Below are positions 1 through 9,033 of a stretch of DNA of 16,825 nt, piece by piece. Source of the stretch: an uncultured Collinsella sp. (GTDB taxonomy: Bacteria; Actinomycetota; Coriobacteriia; Coriobacteriales; Coriobacteriaceae); assembly GCA_902493515.1 (NCBI GenBank), contig CABUPE010000043.1, positions 1 to 16,825 on the forward strand, in the 5' to 3' direction. Below the pieces are notes generated by a model. It made no database searches. It was given only the letters and a program-made list of their open reading frames with translations, and was not told where the DNA came from. Each line of letters begins with the position of its first letter. Position 1 is the stretch's first letter. The position numbers were made by a program, and so were the translations under genes.

Positions 1-756
1 CTGCTCAAGCTCATCACCGCCGACGACTTCGAGGTGCCCCGGGCCGAGATCGGCATCATCTACATCGACGAGATCGACAAGATCGCCCGCAAGGCCGAGA
101 ACCTCTCCATCACCCGTGACGTTTCGGGCGAGGGCGTTCAGCAGGCGCTGCTTAAGATTCTTGAGGGCACGGTGGCAAGCGTTCCGCCCACCGGCGGCCG
201 TAAGCATCCCCAGCAGGAACTGTTGCAGATCGACACGACAAACATCCTGTTCATTTGCGGCGGTGCCTTTGTGGGTCTGGACAAGATCATCGCCGATCGC
301 GTGGGCAACAAGGGCGTGGGCTTTAACTCCGAGATCGCCGGCCCCACCTCGGTCGACGAGAACGACCTGCTGCGTCAGGTGCTCCCGCAAGACCTCAACG
401 CTTTTGGCATGATTCCCGAGTTCGTGGGACGTACGCCCGTCGTCACCCAGACGCAGGCGCTCGACGAAGACGACCTGGTGTCGATCCTGACCGAGCCCAA
501 GAACGCCGTGGTGCGTCAGTACCGCAAGATGTTCCAGCTCGAGGACGTCGATCTTGAGTTTGAGGACGCCGCTCTGCACGAGATCGCCCGCATGGCGCTT
601 GCCCGCAAGACCGGCGCCCGCGGCCTGCGCTCCATCTGCGAGGACGTGCTGCAGCAGACGATGTTCGACCTCCCCAGCGAGGAAGGCGTTGCCAAGGTCG
701 TCGTGACCGAAGCCTCCGTAAAGGGCGAAGAACAACCCCAGCGCATCTACGGCTAA
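1..756 (+). CDS. clpX: ClpX, ATP-binding unfoldase subunit of the Clp protease (5' end missing)
   Basis: This is the C-terminal 251 codons of ClpX, the hexameric AAA+ unfoldase that delivers substrates to the ClpP protease in the cytoplasm. The reading frame is open from base 1, so the N-terminal zinc-binding domain and Walker A lie outside the window. Visible landmarks are the Walker B segment GIIYIDEIDKIARK, the following DVSGEGVQQALLKILEGT and GGRKHPQQE loops, the sensor segment TTNILFICGGAF, the arginine-finger region IPEFVGRTPVV, and the sensor-2 motif TGARGLRS in the C-terminal lid. The gene ends in TAA and is followed at once by a strong terminator. The downstream valS-folC order is the one commonly seen in Actinobacteria. 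Identification is secure; nothing in the visible part looks damaged. Confidence 0.97.
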   Translation: MLKLITADDFEVPRAEIGIIYIDEIDKIARKAENLSITRDVSGEGVQQALLKILEGTVASVPPTGGRKHPQQELLQIDTTNILFICGGAFVGLDKIIADRVGNKGVGFNSEIAGPTSVDENDLLRQVLPQDLNAFGMIPEFVGRTPVVTQTQALDEDDLVSILTEPKNAVVRQYRKMFQLEDVDLEFEDAALHEIARMALARKTGARGLRSICEDVLQQTMFDLPSEEGVAKVVVTEASVKGEEQPQRIYG

Positions 757-777
757 ACCAGCCTAAAGCGTGTTTGC

Positions 778-816
778 AAATAGCCTCCGACCACCCGCGG
801 TCGGAGGCTATTTTAT
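778..816 (+). terminator. Rho-independent terminator of clpX
   Basis: A perfect inverted repeat pairs 778-792 with 799-813 (stem core TAGCCTCCGACC / GGTCGGAGGCTA, extended by an A/T closing run). The loop is 6 nt and the stem is followed by TTTTATATAT. It begins 22 bases after the clpX stop codon. Confidence 0.93.
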
Positions 817-906
817 ATATACGCAATAACCCCAACTACCTGTGTTATTCTGTGTGTTTGTTTAAGCCTCAGCGAAGTCATTCAGACTGAAGTAATCGAT
901 ACCTAA

Positions 907-1021
907 GGGGAGGAATGCAGGCCCGATTTTCGTAGATTCCGCACGAGCCGAAGACCACTTAATGTGGTCTTCGTGCGAGCCAGGACTTGACCGAGCGAAA
1001 ATCGGGCCTACATTCCTCCCC
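907..1021 (+). repeat. Structured palindromic element, family I copy A (upstream of valS)
   Basis: A long outer stem pairs 907-932 with 996-1021 (25 of 26 positions paired). Inside it an inner hairpin pairs 950-958 with 964-972 around the loop TTAAT and is extended by 941-944/973-976. A second element of the same design lies at 3750-3865. The two share CCCGA/TCGGG at the outer stem, a CAC-N5-GTG hairpin tip with an AT-only loop, and the single-stranded string GCGAGC..G.ACTTG..CGAGC, while most paired bases differ between copies with pairing kept. It ends 20 bases before the valS start, so it would lie in the valS leader if transcribed from upstream. No T-box consensus is seen. Function unknown. 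Confidence 0.8.
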
Positions 1022-1041
1022 GGCGGGACAGGGAGAGATAT

Positions 1042-3738
<2,697 letters not shown>

Positions 3739-3749
3739 GCGGTACTGGG

Positions 3750-3865
3750 GGACGCGTCCCGACGCTTTGCTCGCTACTGCGGACAGTCCTGCGCAAGACG
3801 GACAGCACATTAAGTGCTGTCCTTTGCGAGCGGAACTTGTATCGAGCAAAGCGTCGGGCCGCTCC
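3750..3865 (+). repeat. Structured palindromic element, family I copy B (downstream of valS)
   Basis: The outer stem pairs 3758-3773 with 3843-3858 perfectly (16 bp) and continues outward with mismatches to about 3750/3865. The inner hairpin pairs 3800-3808 (GGACAGCAC) with 3814-3822 around the loop ATTAA and is extended by 3792-3796/3824-3828. It matches copy A at 907-1021 in layout and in the unpaired string GCGAGC..GAACTTG..CGAGC, while the stems carry different but still complementary bases. It begins 11 bases after the valS stop codon. It could be a transcribed RNA structure or a DNA palindrome; neither is proven. Confidence 0.8.
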
Positions 3866-3964
3866 TAGTTCGCTTACGTGGTTGTTTGCAACTGGCGTGT
3901 TAGGGCCACTGGGTTGTGGCCTTGATCTTGCTGCAATCGGGTAAAGGCTGAAATTGTCAACGCG

Positions 3965-3998
3965 AGGGGCTCATTCTTTTTGATGAGCCTCTTTTTCT
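3965..3998 (+). terminator. Rho-independent terminator between valS and folC
   Basis: Bases 3965-3974 (AGGGGCTCAT) pair with 3983-3992 (ATGAGCCTCT) in a 10-bp stem with one G-T pair. The loop is 8 nt and the stem is followed by TTTTCTGTT. It lies just before the chosen folC start, which argues against starting folC upstream of this hairpin. Confidence 0.85.
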
Positions 3999-4018
3999 GT
4001 TATGGGGGACTTTGGGTT

Positions 4019-5362
4019 ATGGCTAAGCGTTCTGGGTCGTATGTCGTTCCTTTCTCGTTTGAGCTGCTTTCGTTTGATGAGGCTGTGGGGCTTGCTGCTG
4101 ATACGGGGCGGATTTCTGGGGATGCTGGACCTCTGCTCGAGACGGTTGTCGATATGCTCGATGAGCTGGGGCGTCCGGACGAGTATTTCGATTGCATTCA
4201 GGTTGCCGGTACCAATGGCAAGACTTCGACCACGCGTTTTTCGGCCGCTATCCTTCGCGGCGAGGGGCTCAAGACCGCGCTGTATACGTCGCCGCAGCTT
4301 GTGCGCTATCCCGAGCGCATGGAGGTTGACGGGCACGTTGTAAGCGACGAGGCCTTTGCCCGTGGCGTTTCTGCCGCTGTTGAGGCGGGACATCGAGTGA
4401 ATGCCCGTCGTGTGGCGGCGGGGGAGCGCGCTTATTCCATCACGCCGTTTGACTTGCTGACGGCTGCCGCACTTGTGGTGTTTGCCGAGGCCGCGGTGGA
4501 TGTTGCCGTGCTCGAGGTTGGCATGGGTGGGCGTTGGGATGCCACAAGCGCGACCGATCCCGTCGCCATTGCCATTACGGGCATTGGGCTCGATCACACA
4601 CGTATTTTGGGCGACACGCTCGAGGCCATTGCGGGTGAGAAGGCTGCGGTTATCAAACCCGGGCGCTTGGTTGTTTTGGGCGAGGGCACACACGAGGCGA
4701 GCGTTCAACGCGTGATGGATGCTCGTTGTCGCGAGTGCGGCGTCGTGCCGCTTGTGGTGAGCCACGCCACGACTAAGGTGCCTGCGCACGTGGGCGACAC
4801 GGTTGAGTTTAGCTGCACCACGTCGCGTGCCATCTATACGTCGAGCATGGTTAAGCCGGCGTATCAGCCGCAGAATGCCGCGTGCGCGATTATGCTTTGC
4901 GAGGGGTATCTGGGTCGCGAGCTCGACCACGATGCGCTGGATGCATCGCTTATGGGTTGCCCCACACCGGGTCGTTTTGACGTGCTGGGGACCGATCCGC
5001 TTAAGCTGATTGACGCCTGTCATAACCCCCAGAGCTGCGAGAACTTTGTGAGCGCGCTGGACGAGATTGATCCGTGCGTGGAGAATCGCCCCACGCTGCT
5101 GTGCGCCGCGCTGGCCGACAAGGACGTGGCGGGCATCGTCGACGTGCTGATCCCGGCTTTCCCGCGCGTGGTCGTGACCCAGACCGATTCCGATCGCGCC
5201 CTGCCGGCGGAGGAGCTCGCCGCCCTGGTGGACGCCGATAAGCTTGCCGGTGTGTACCCGAGCGTGCCCGAGGCCCTCTCGGATTTCAAGGCCGCGGGCG
5301 AGCCCTTCGTAGCAGCTGGCACCATCACCCTAGCCGGCGAAGTAGCCGGCCTGCTCCGCTAA
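4019..5362 (+). CDS. folC: Bifunctional folylpolyglutamate synthase / dihydrofolate synthase
   Basis: This Mur-ligase-fold enzyme (447 residues) joins glutamate to dihydropteroate and/or extends the polyglutamate tail of folates, using ATP, in the cytoplasm. The P-loop GTNGKTST is at residues 64-71, followed by YTSPQL. GMGGRWDAT is near 168 and DHTRILGDTLEAIAGEKAA starts near 192. The C-terminal Mur ligase domain shows DACHNPQS and the LCAALADKD strand. I start at the ATG at 4019 because GGGGGAC lies 8 bases upstream; an in-frame ATG at 3980 falls inside the terminator hairpin. The first two thirds use noticeably more T-ended codons than valS or the end of the gene itself, which may reflect weaker expression rather than transfer. 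Whether it has both activities cannot be told from sequence alone. Confidence 0.93.
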   Translation: MAKRSGSYVVPFSFELLSFDEAVGLAADTGRISGDAGPLLETVVDMLDELGRPDEYFDCIQVAGTNGKTSTTRFSAAILRGEGLKTALYTSPQLVRYPERMEVDGHVVSDEAFARGVSAAVEAGHRVNARRVAAGERAYSITPFDLLTAAALVVFAEAAVDVAVLEVGMGGRWDATSATDPVAIAITGIGLDHTRILGDTLEAIAGEKAAVIKPGRLVVLGEGTHEASVQRVMDARCRECGVVPLVVSHATTKVPAHVGDTVEFSCTTSRAIYTSSMVKPAYQPQNAACAIMLCEGYLGRELDHDALDASLMGCPTPGRFDVLGTDPLKLIDACHNPQSCENFVSALDEIDPCVENRPTLLCAALADKDVAGIVDVLIPAFPRVVVTQTDSDRALPAEELAALVDADKLAGVYPSVPEALSDFKAAGEPFVAAGTITLAGEVAGLLR

Positions 5363-5376
5363 CCCATCCCCTCATC

Positions 5377-5443
5377 AGTTGCGGTGAAATACGGACTGTT
5401 TTACAAGCCAGAAGCCTCAAACAGGCCGTATATCACCGCAACT
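5377..5443. repeat. Palindromic repeat, family II copy 1
   Basis: Bases 5377-5401 pair with 5419-5443 at 23 of 25 positions, with a 17-nt loop. The outer 15 bases (AGTTGCGGTGAAATA) recur in copy 2 at 7144-7209, while the inner stem differs between copies yet stays complementary. It starts 15 bases after folC and has no T-run, so it is not a typical terminator. Confidence 0.85.
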
Positions 5444-5450
5444 CAAAAGC

Positions 5451-5480
5451 AGTCAATTTGGGACGGGGCTTTTTTGGCTG
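5451..5480 (+). repeat. Short dispersed repeat, family V copy 1
   Basis: A 30-bp segment (AATTTGGGACGGGGCTTTTT and flanks) recurs with a few changes at 6850-6879 and, inverted and more diverged, at 7236-7265. The G-rich block followed by a T-run resembles a terminator tail, and CGGGGC at 5464 can pair with GCCCCG at 5487, but this pairing is not kept in the other copies. Confidence 0.65.
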
Positions 5481-5516
5481 CCCTGTGCCCCGAGTCGACT
5501 CGCTTGCCATGAAATT

Positions 5517-5654
5517 GGCCTGTCTACTACGTTTGACCGGTTACCCTCGACCACACGGAACATTGCGAAATTAAAACCGCAGGTAGACGGCTTGCGGATT
5601 TTGCGAAAAGTCGGTTATGGTCGACCCATGCGGGTTAAACGTAGTAGATAGGCC
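5517..5654 (+). repeat. Structured palindromic element, family III copy 1 (conserved core, variable arms)
   Basis: Arms 5517-5534 and 5637-5654 are complementary over 18 bp with one G-T pair, and pairing can continue inward through GACC at 5535-5538. Between the arms lie 102 nt containing a core at 5565-5593 that begins GCGAAATTAAAACCGC. That core is 28/29 identical to 7001-7029 in copy 2, whose arms are unrelated in sequence. Spacing is kept: GACC, 10 nt, GACCA, 11 nt, core, 22 nt, TATGG. An inner pair TCGACCA (5547-5553) / TGGTCGA (5618-5624) is available. The element lies between convergent folC and pepQ, so it is not a leader of either gene. Confidence 0.8.
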
Positions 5655-5677
5655 GTTTTTGTGGCGACATTCATGTG

Positions 5678-5708
5678 ATGCGGCAAAGGGGCTGTCCCTT
5701 TGCCGCAT
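5678..5708. terminator. Hairpin between folC and pepQ 3' ends, probable terminator
   Basis: A perfect 13-bp inverted repeat pairs 5678-5690 (ATGCGGCAAAGGG) with 5696-5708 around a 5-nt loop. It starts 3 bases beyond the pepQ stop codon. Neither strand has a T-run after the stem, so termination is inferred from position and stability only. Confidence 0.55.
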
Positions 5709-5711
5709 TGC

Positions 5712-6800
5712 CTAGTCTAGGCGGACTGGATCGTGGGGGTAGGCGTTGAGAATCTCGACGCCGGACTCGGTCACCAAGGCCAAGTCCTCGATGCGGACGC
5801 CGGTGTGACCGGGGAGGTAGATGCCCGGTTCGATGGAGAACGTCATGCCTGGCTCTACGACCTGCTCGTTGACCAGCGAGACGTCGCCCGGCTCGTGATC
5901 CTGCAGGCCGATCGAGTGACCCAGGCGATGCGTAAAGTACTGCCCATAGCCCGCATCCTCAATCACGTCGCGCGCGGCGCGGTCCAGGTCGCACATACGA
6001 ACGCCCGGCGCGATAAGCGCTTCGGCGGCCTCGTTGGCACGGCGCACGATGTCGTAGATGCGTGCCGTCTCCTCGTCCGGCTCGCCCCAAAAGAACGTGC
6101 GCGTCATGTCCGAGCAATAGTTGCGGCGACGTCCACCAATGTCGAACAGCACCACGTCGCCACGCTTGAGCACGGTGTCGTCGGGCTCGTGATGCGGGTC
6201 GCCGGCGTTGGCGCCAAAGCTCACGATCGGCGGAAAGCTAAAGCCCTCGCAGCCGTGCTTGCGATACAGACTGAGCATCTGGTCGGCAATTTCGCGCTCC
6301 GTCACGCCCTCGTGGACGAGCTTGATAACATCGGCCATCACAGCGTCGTTAGCGGCCGAGGACGCGCGCATGAGCTTCTGCTCGGTGGCATCCTTGTAGG
6401 CGCGTGCGTCGGTGACGGCAAAGTCGCCCAGGAAAAACTCGCTGGCGGCATGGCGCTCCATGAGGGGCATCAAAAAGCCGGAACGCATGACGGTGTCGAT
6501 ACCAAGCGGCTTGTCTGGGTCGATCTCGCGCGCGATGGCATCGGCCACGACATCGGTATCGGTGTGGTAGGCAACGCGGGCATTGTCGTACTCGGGCAGC
6601 TGATGCAGGGCGTTGACCAAGATTACGGGCTCGTCATCGCGCGCGAGCAGCACACCGCAAAAACGCTCGAACATATCGGCATAAAAACCGGTCAGGTAAT
6701 AAATCGACCACGGGTCGTTTACGAGCAGCTGTGCGCCGGGGTGCTGAGCCTCGAGCGCATCGAGCACGCGCGCCACACGCTGGTCATCGACATGTGCCAT
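5712..6800 (-). CDS. pepQ: M24B metallopeptidase, Xaa-Pro dipeptidase/aminopeptidase
   Basis: This 362-residue cytoplasmic dimetal peptidase of the pita-bread fold removes residues next to proline from short peptides. The N-terminal creatinase-like domain (about 1-135) is followed by the catalytic domain. All five expected metal ligands are visible: D220 in VVLFDIGG, D231 in CSDMTRTF, H295 in HRLGHSIGL, E324 in FSIEPGIY and E338 in GVRIEDL. Length fits PepQ/YpdF-type enzymes. The start is supported by AAAGGATG upstream (complement of about 6806-6813). It is a single gene, convergent with folC, and both flanks carry copies of repeat families II, III and V. Dipeptidase and aminopeptidase forms cannot be separated by sequence alone, so the symbol is tentative. 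Confidence 0.88.
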   Translation of the reverse strand: MAHVDDQRVARVLDALEAQHPGAQLLVNDPWSIYYLTGFYADMFERFCGVLLARDDEPVILVNALHQLPEYDNARVAYHTDTDVVADAIAREIDPDKPLGIDTVMRSGFLMPLMERHAASEFFLGDFAVTDARAYKDATEQKLMRASSAANDAVMADVIKLVHEGVTEREIADQMLSLYRKHGCEGFSFPPIVSFGANAGDPHHEPDDTVLKRGDVVLFDIGGRRRNYCSDMTRTFFWGEPDEETARIYDIVRRANEAAEALIAPGVRMCDLDRAARDVIEDAGYGQYFTHRLGHSIGLQDHEPGDVSLVNEQVVEPGMTFSIEPGIYLPGHTGVRIEDLALVTESGVEILNAYPHDPVRLD

Positions 6801-6849
6801 GAAACATCCTTTCGCTAGGGTGCCACCATGGTATCCCCAATGCCAGGGT

Positions 6850-6879
6850 AGTCAATTTGCGACGGGGCTATTTTAGCTG
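6850..6879 (+). repeat. Short dispersed repeat, family V copy 2
   Basis: This 30-bp segment differs from copy 1 (5451-5480) at only a few positions and lies in the same orientation. It lies upstream of the pepQ start, so it is not in a terminator position for any gene on its strand. Confidence 0.65.
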
Positions 6880-6941
6880 TGTCCAACATGCAGAATGATC
6901 GGGCAAAAGTAGTCATAAGAGGGCCGTTCCAAATGGGCTGG

Positions 6942-7101
6942 TTTCAAAAGTATGGTGGATTACGGGGCTGGACCTGTATTACTTGACCATGAGAAGAATC
7001 GCGAAATTAAAACCGCAGGTAGATGGCTTATCAAAAATCGAAAATTGCCGGTATGGATGGGGGTCTCCGAATCAGCCCCGTAATCCGGCATAGTTTTGAA
7101 A
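6942..7101 (+). repeat. Structured palindromic element, family III copy 2
   Basis: Arms 6942-6970 and 7073-7101 pair over 29 positions with two mismatches and one G-T pair. They enclose 102 nt, the same internal length as copy 1. The core at 7001-7029 matches copy 1 at 28 of 29 positions, and the flanking GACC, GACCA and TATGG blocks sit at identical distances. The arms share no obvious sequence with copy 1 and are 11 bp longer, so arm complementarity rather than arm sequence seems to be conserved. It lies between the pepQ promoter side and the 3' end of the redox operon, in the same orientation as copy 1. Confidence 0.8.
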
Positions 7102-7143
7102 TGGCACTAAAGTAGGAATAAGCTAAATACCAGTCCCAAGGCA

Positions 7144-7209
7144 AGTTGCGGTGGAATAGTTCCTGGATGCCGGGGTTTGGCGGAAATCAAGAACTATTTC
7201 ACCGCAATT
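7144..7209. repeat. Palindromic repeat, family II copy 2
   Basis: Bases 7144-7162 pair with 7191-7209 at all 19 positions (two G-T pairs), with a 28-nt loop. The outer AGTTGCGGTGGAATA matches copy 1 at 5377 with one change, and the inner stem GTTC/GAAC replaces the longer inner stem of copy 1. Confidence 0.83.
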
Positions 7210-7235
7210 GAGGAGGGGCGGGGTGGATGGCGGGG

Positions 7236-7265
7236 TAGCTAAAAGAGGCCCGTCCTAAATTAGCA
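7236..7265 (-). repeat. Short dispersed repeat, family V copy 3 (inverted, diverged)
   Basis: Read on the minus strand this 30-bp stretch matches about 22 positions of copies 1 and 2, keeping AATTT.GGACGGG.CT.TTTT.GCT. It lies 2 bases beyond the stop codon of the DUF1667 gene on the same strand. Here GCTAA and TTAGC at its ends can pair and a T-run is present, so it might act as a weak terminator. Confidence 0.5.
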
Positions 7266-7267
7266 AC

Positions 7268-7666
7268 TTAGGCTAGGTCGATGTCCATGCTGGCGATGAG
7301 GTCGATGCCCGTGTTGAGGAGGTTGGGGAGCACGACGTCGCCCATGCGGATGGGGGCTTTGACCTCTAGGCCGCGGATGAGGTCCATCGCCTGGGCGTGG
7401 AGTTCAAGCGGGATGGCTTCGGCGGTGCGTACGGGGAGCAGAGCTTCGTCGCCGCCGGAGACGGCCACGGTCGTCGTTAGCACGCGCATGGGGCAGGTGA
7501 GCTCCTGATGTGCAAACTTATCACCTCGTGGGCAACTGTTGCCGGTCACTGAGTGCACCTCTACCACGGCGCCGTCTGCGTCGCGCTCCACCTCTACGGT
7601 CAGGAGACACTCGGATGGGCAGGTGGTGCAGTTGAACTGCAGCGTTTCGATCGCGTTTATGCTCAT
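7268..7666 (-). CDS. DUF1667 cysteine-rich protein, last gene of the redox operon
   Basis: This small cytoplasmic protein (132 residues) of the DUF1667 family has a possible metal- or iron-sulfur-binding cysteine set: C13, C16 and C20 in CTTCPSEC, then C45 in NSCPRGDKF and C58 in ELTCPMRVL. The CPMRVL motif and the downstream VRT....PLEL segment are typical of the family. Its function is unproven; in anaerobes it is found with the same two flavoproteins as here and is presumed to be a partner in electron transfer. I chose the ATG at 7666 because it lies 4 bases past the preceding stop codon and has GAAGAGG upstream; an earlier ATG at 7717 would overlap the upstream gene by 47 bases and add a non-family tail. 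Confidence 0.87.
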   Translation of the reverse strand: MSINAIETLQFNCTTCPSECLLTVEVERDADGAVVEVHSVTGNSCPRGDKFAHQELTCPMRVLTTTVAVSGGDEALLPVRTAEAIPLELHAQAMDLIRGLEVKAPIRMGDVVLPNLLNTGIDLIASMDIDLA

Positions 7667-7670
7667 GGCC

Positions 7671-9032
7671 TTACGCCTCTTCAACGGGGTCGACGGACAG
7701 GACAATCTCGCTAACACCCAGGTCGAGTGCGCGCTGGATTACCTTTGCCGGCAGCGGGAAGCTTTCCATTACGCTCGGTTTAAACGGGCGGACCTTGCCT
7801 GCATACAGTTCCTCGCCGCCTGCCAGAATGCGCACGCGGGCGGCGTTGACCGGTCGGCATACGCGGAAGTTGAGTTTGGTGAGTGCCACAGCCGTAATGC
7901 GTCCCGGCAGCGCGTAGCCCGCAATGCCGGCGGGGGAGACCGTGAGCTGGCAGCCTGGGCCCGCAGCGTCCGCATCGGCCACAGCACCACAGACCAGTGC
8001 GTACGCCGCCGCAGCTGCGCCAGCCCTCTCGGACTCGGTCGTCACGTTGTCGGCCAGGTCGTGCACGTGCAGCACGTTGCCGCAGGCAAAGATACCCGGC
8101 ACACCCGTCTGCAGACTCTGGTCCACCACGGCGCCGCGCGTGCGCGGGTCAAGCTCTACGCCCGCGGCAACCGAAAGCTCATTCTCGGGAATCAGGCCTA
8201 CCGAAAGCAGCAGCGTGTCGCACGGAACAATGCGCTCGGTCCCCGAAATGCGCGCCACGCGCTCGTCGACTTGGCTCACCTCGACGGCTTCCACGCGGTC
8301 GTGCCCGATCACGCGCGTGACTGTGGTGGACAGATGCAGCGGAATTCCAAAGTCGTCCAGGCAGTTTTTTACATTGCGGCGCAGACCGTTGGCGTACGGC
8401 ATGAGCTCGTACACGCCTTCGACCGAAATCCCCTCGAGCGTGCAGCGACGTGCCATGATCAGCCCGATATCGCCCGAGCCCAAAATGACGGCGCGCGAGC
8501 CGGGCTTGAGGTTTTCGATATTGATGTATCGCTGTGCTAGGCCGGCCGTAAACATGCCGGCGGGACGGCTGCCGGGGATCTTGATCTCGCTGCGGGTGCG
8601 CTCGCGGCACCCCATGGCAAGGACGACCGTGCGTCCGGTGAGCTGCAGCATGCCGGCGGGGCTCATGAGCGTGACGGTGTGGACCGTGGTGTCTTTCGCA
8701 GGTTTGCCCGAATCAATCCCAATCACCATACTGTCCAGGAACAGCGTAATGTCGGTCTCGCGCACCTGATCGATAAAGCGCTGCGCGTACTCGGGACCGG
8801 TGAGCTCCTGCTTAAAGTGCGAAAGGCCAAAACCGGGGTGAATACACTGGCGGAGGATGCCGCCCAGGTTCTGTTCGCGCTCCACGATGGCCACGCGCGC
8901 GCCGGCCTTATTCGCGGAAAGCGCGGCCGCCATGCCGGCAGGTCCGCCGCCGATAACGACCACGTCGAACGCTTGCGTCGGTACTGACTCAACGGCACCG
9001 CTGTCTGTAGCGCTCGATTTGAATTCCGCCAT
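7671..9032 (-). CDS. FAD/NAD(P)-dependent oxidoreductase (pyridine nucleotide-disulfide type)
   Basis: This 453-residue flavoprotein is the probable second subunit of an anaerobic-type dehydrogenase, passing electrons between FAD and a nicotinamide or other carrier. The FAD-binding motif GGGPAGMAAALSANKAG lies at about residues 28-44. The second, NAD-binding Rossmann motif ILGSGDIGLIMARR lies in the middle, and the second FAD contact FACGNVLHVHDLADNV lies in the C-terminal half. No redox-active CxxC disulfide is seen. It starts 1 base after the stop of the upstream gene, with AAGGGGG upstream, so translation is probably coupled. Homologous trios are often annotated with anaerobic glycerol-3-phosphate dehydrogenases, but no glycerol kinase or transporter gene is present in this window, so the substrate is open. 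Confidence 0.88.
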   Translation of the reverse strand: MAEFKSSATDSGAVESVPTQAFDVVVIGGGPAGMAAALSANKAGARVAIVEREQNLGGILRQCIHPGFGLSHFKQELTGPEYAQRFIDQVRETDITLFLDSMVIGIDSGKPAKDTTVHTVTLMSPAGMLQLTGRTVVLAMGCRERTRSEIKIPGSRPAGMFTAGLAQRYINIENLKPGSRAVILGSGDIGLIMARRCTLEGISVEGVYELMPYANGLRRNVKNCLDDFGIPLHLSTTVTRVIGHDRVEAVEVSQVDERVARISGTERIVPCDTLLLSVGLIPENELSVAAGVELDPRTRGAVVDQSLQTGVPGIFACGNVLHVHDLADNVTTESERAGAAAAAYALVCGAVADADAAGPGCQLTVSPAGIAGYALPGRITAVALTKLNFRVCRPVNAARVRILAGGEELYAGKVRPFKPSVMESFPLPAKVIQRALDLGVSEIVLSVDPVEEA

Positions 9033-9033
9033 C

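Noticed and set aside
907..1021. T-box riboswitch controlling valS
   Set aside because: No T-box sequence (TGGNACCGCG) or specifier layout is visible, and a matching element lies downstream of valS where it could not act as its leader.
5733..6818. 361-residue plus-strand open frame opposite pepQ
   Set aside because: pepQ on the minus strand has all five metal ligands and a ribosome binding site; the plus-strand frame has no recognisable domain.
5517..7101. Riboswitch or retron-type RNA for family III
   Set aside because: One copy lies between convergent genes and the other is on the strand opposite to both neighbours, so neither is a gene leader. No reverse transcriptase gene is in the window.
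7539..8540. 333-residue plus-strand open frame opposite the FAD/NAD oxidoreductase
   Set aside because: The minus strand carries two Rossmann motifs and a coupled operon; this frame is compositional shadow.
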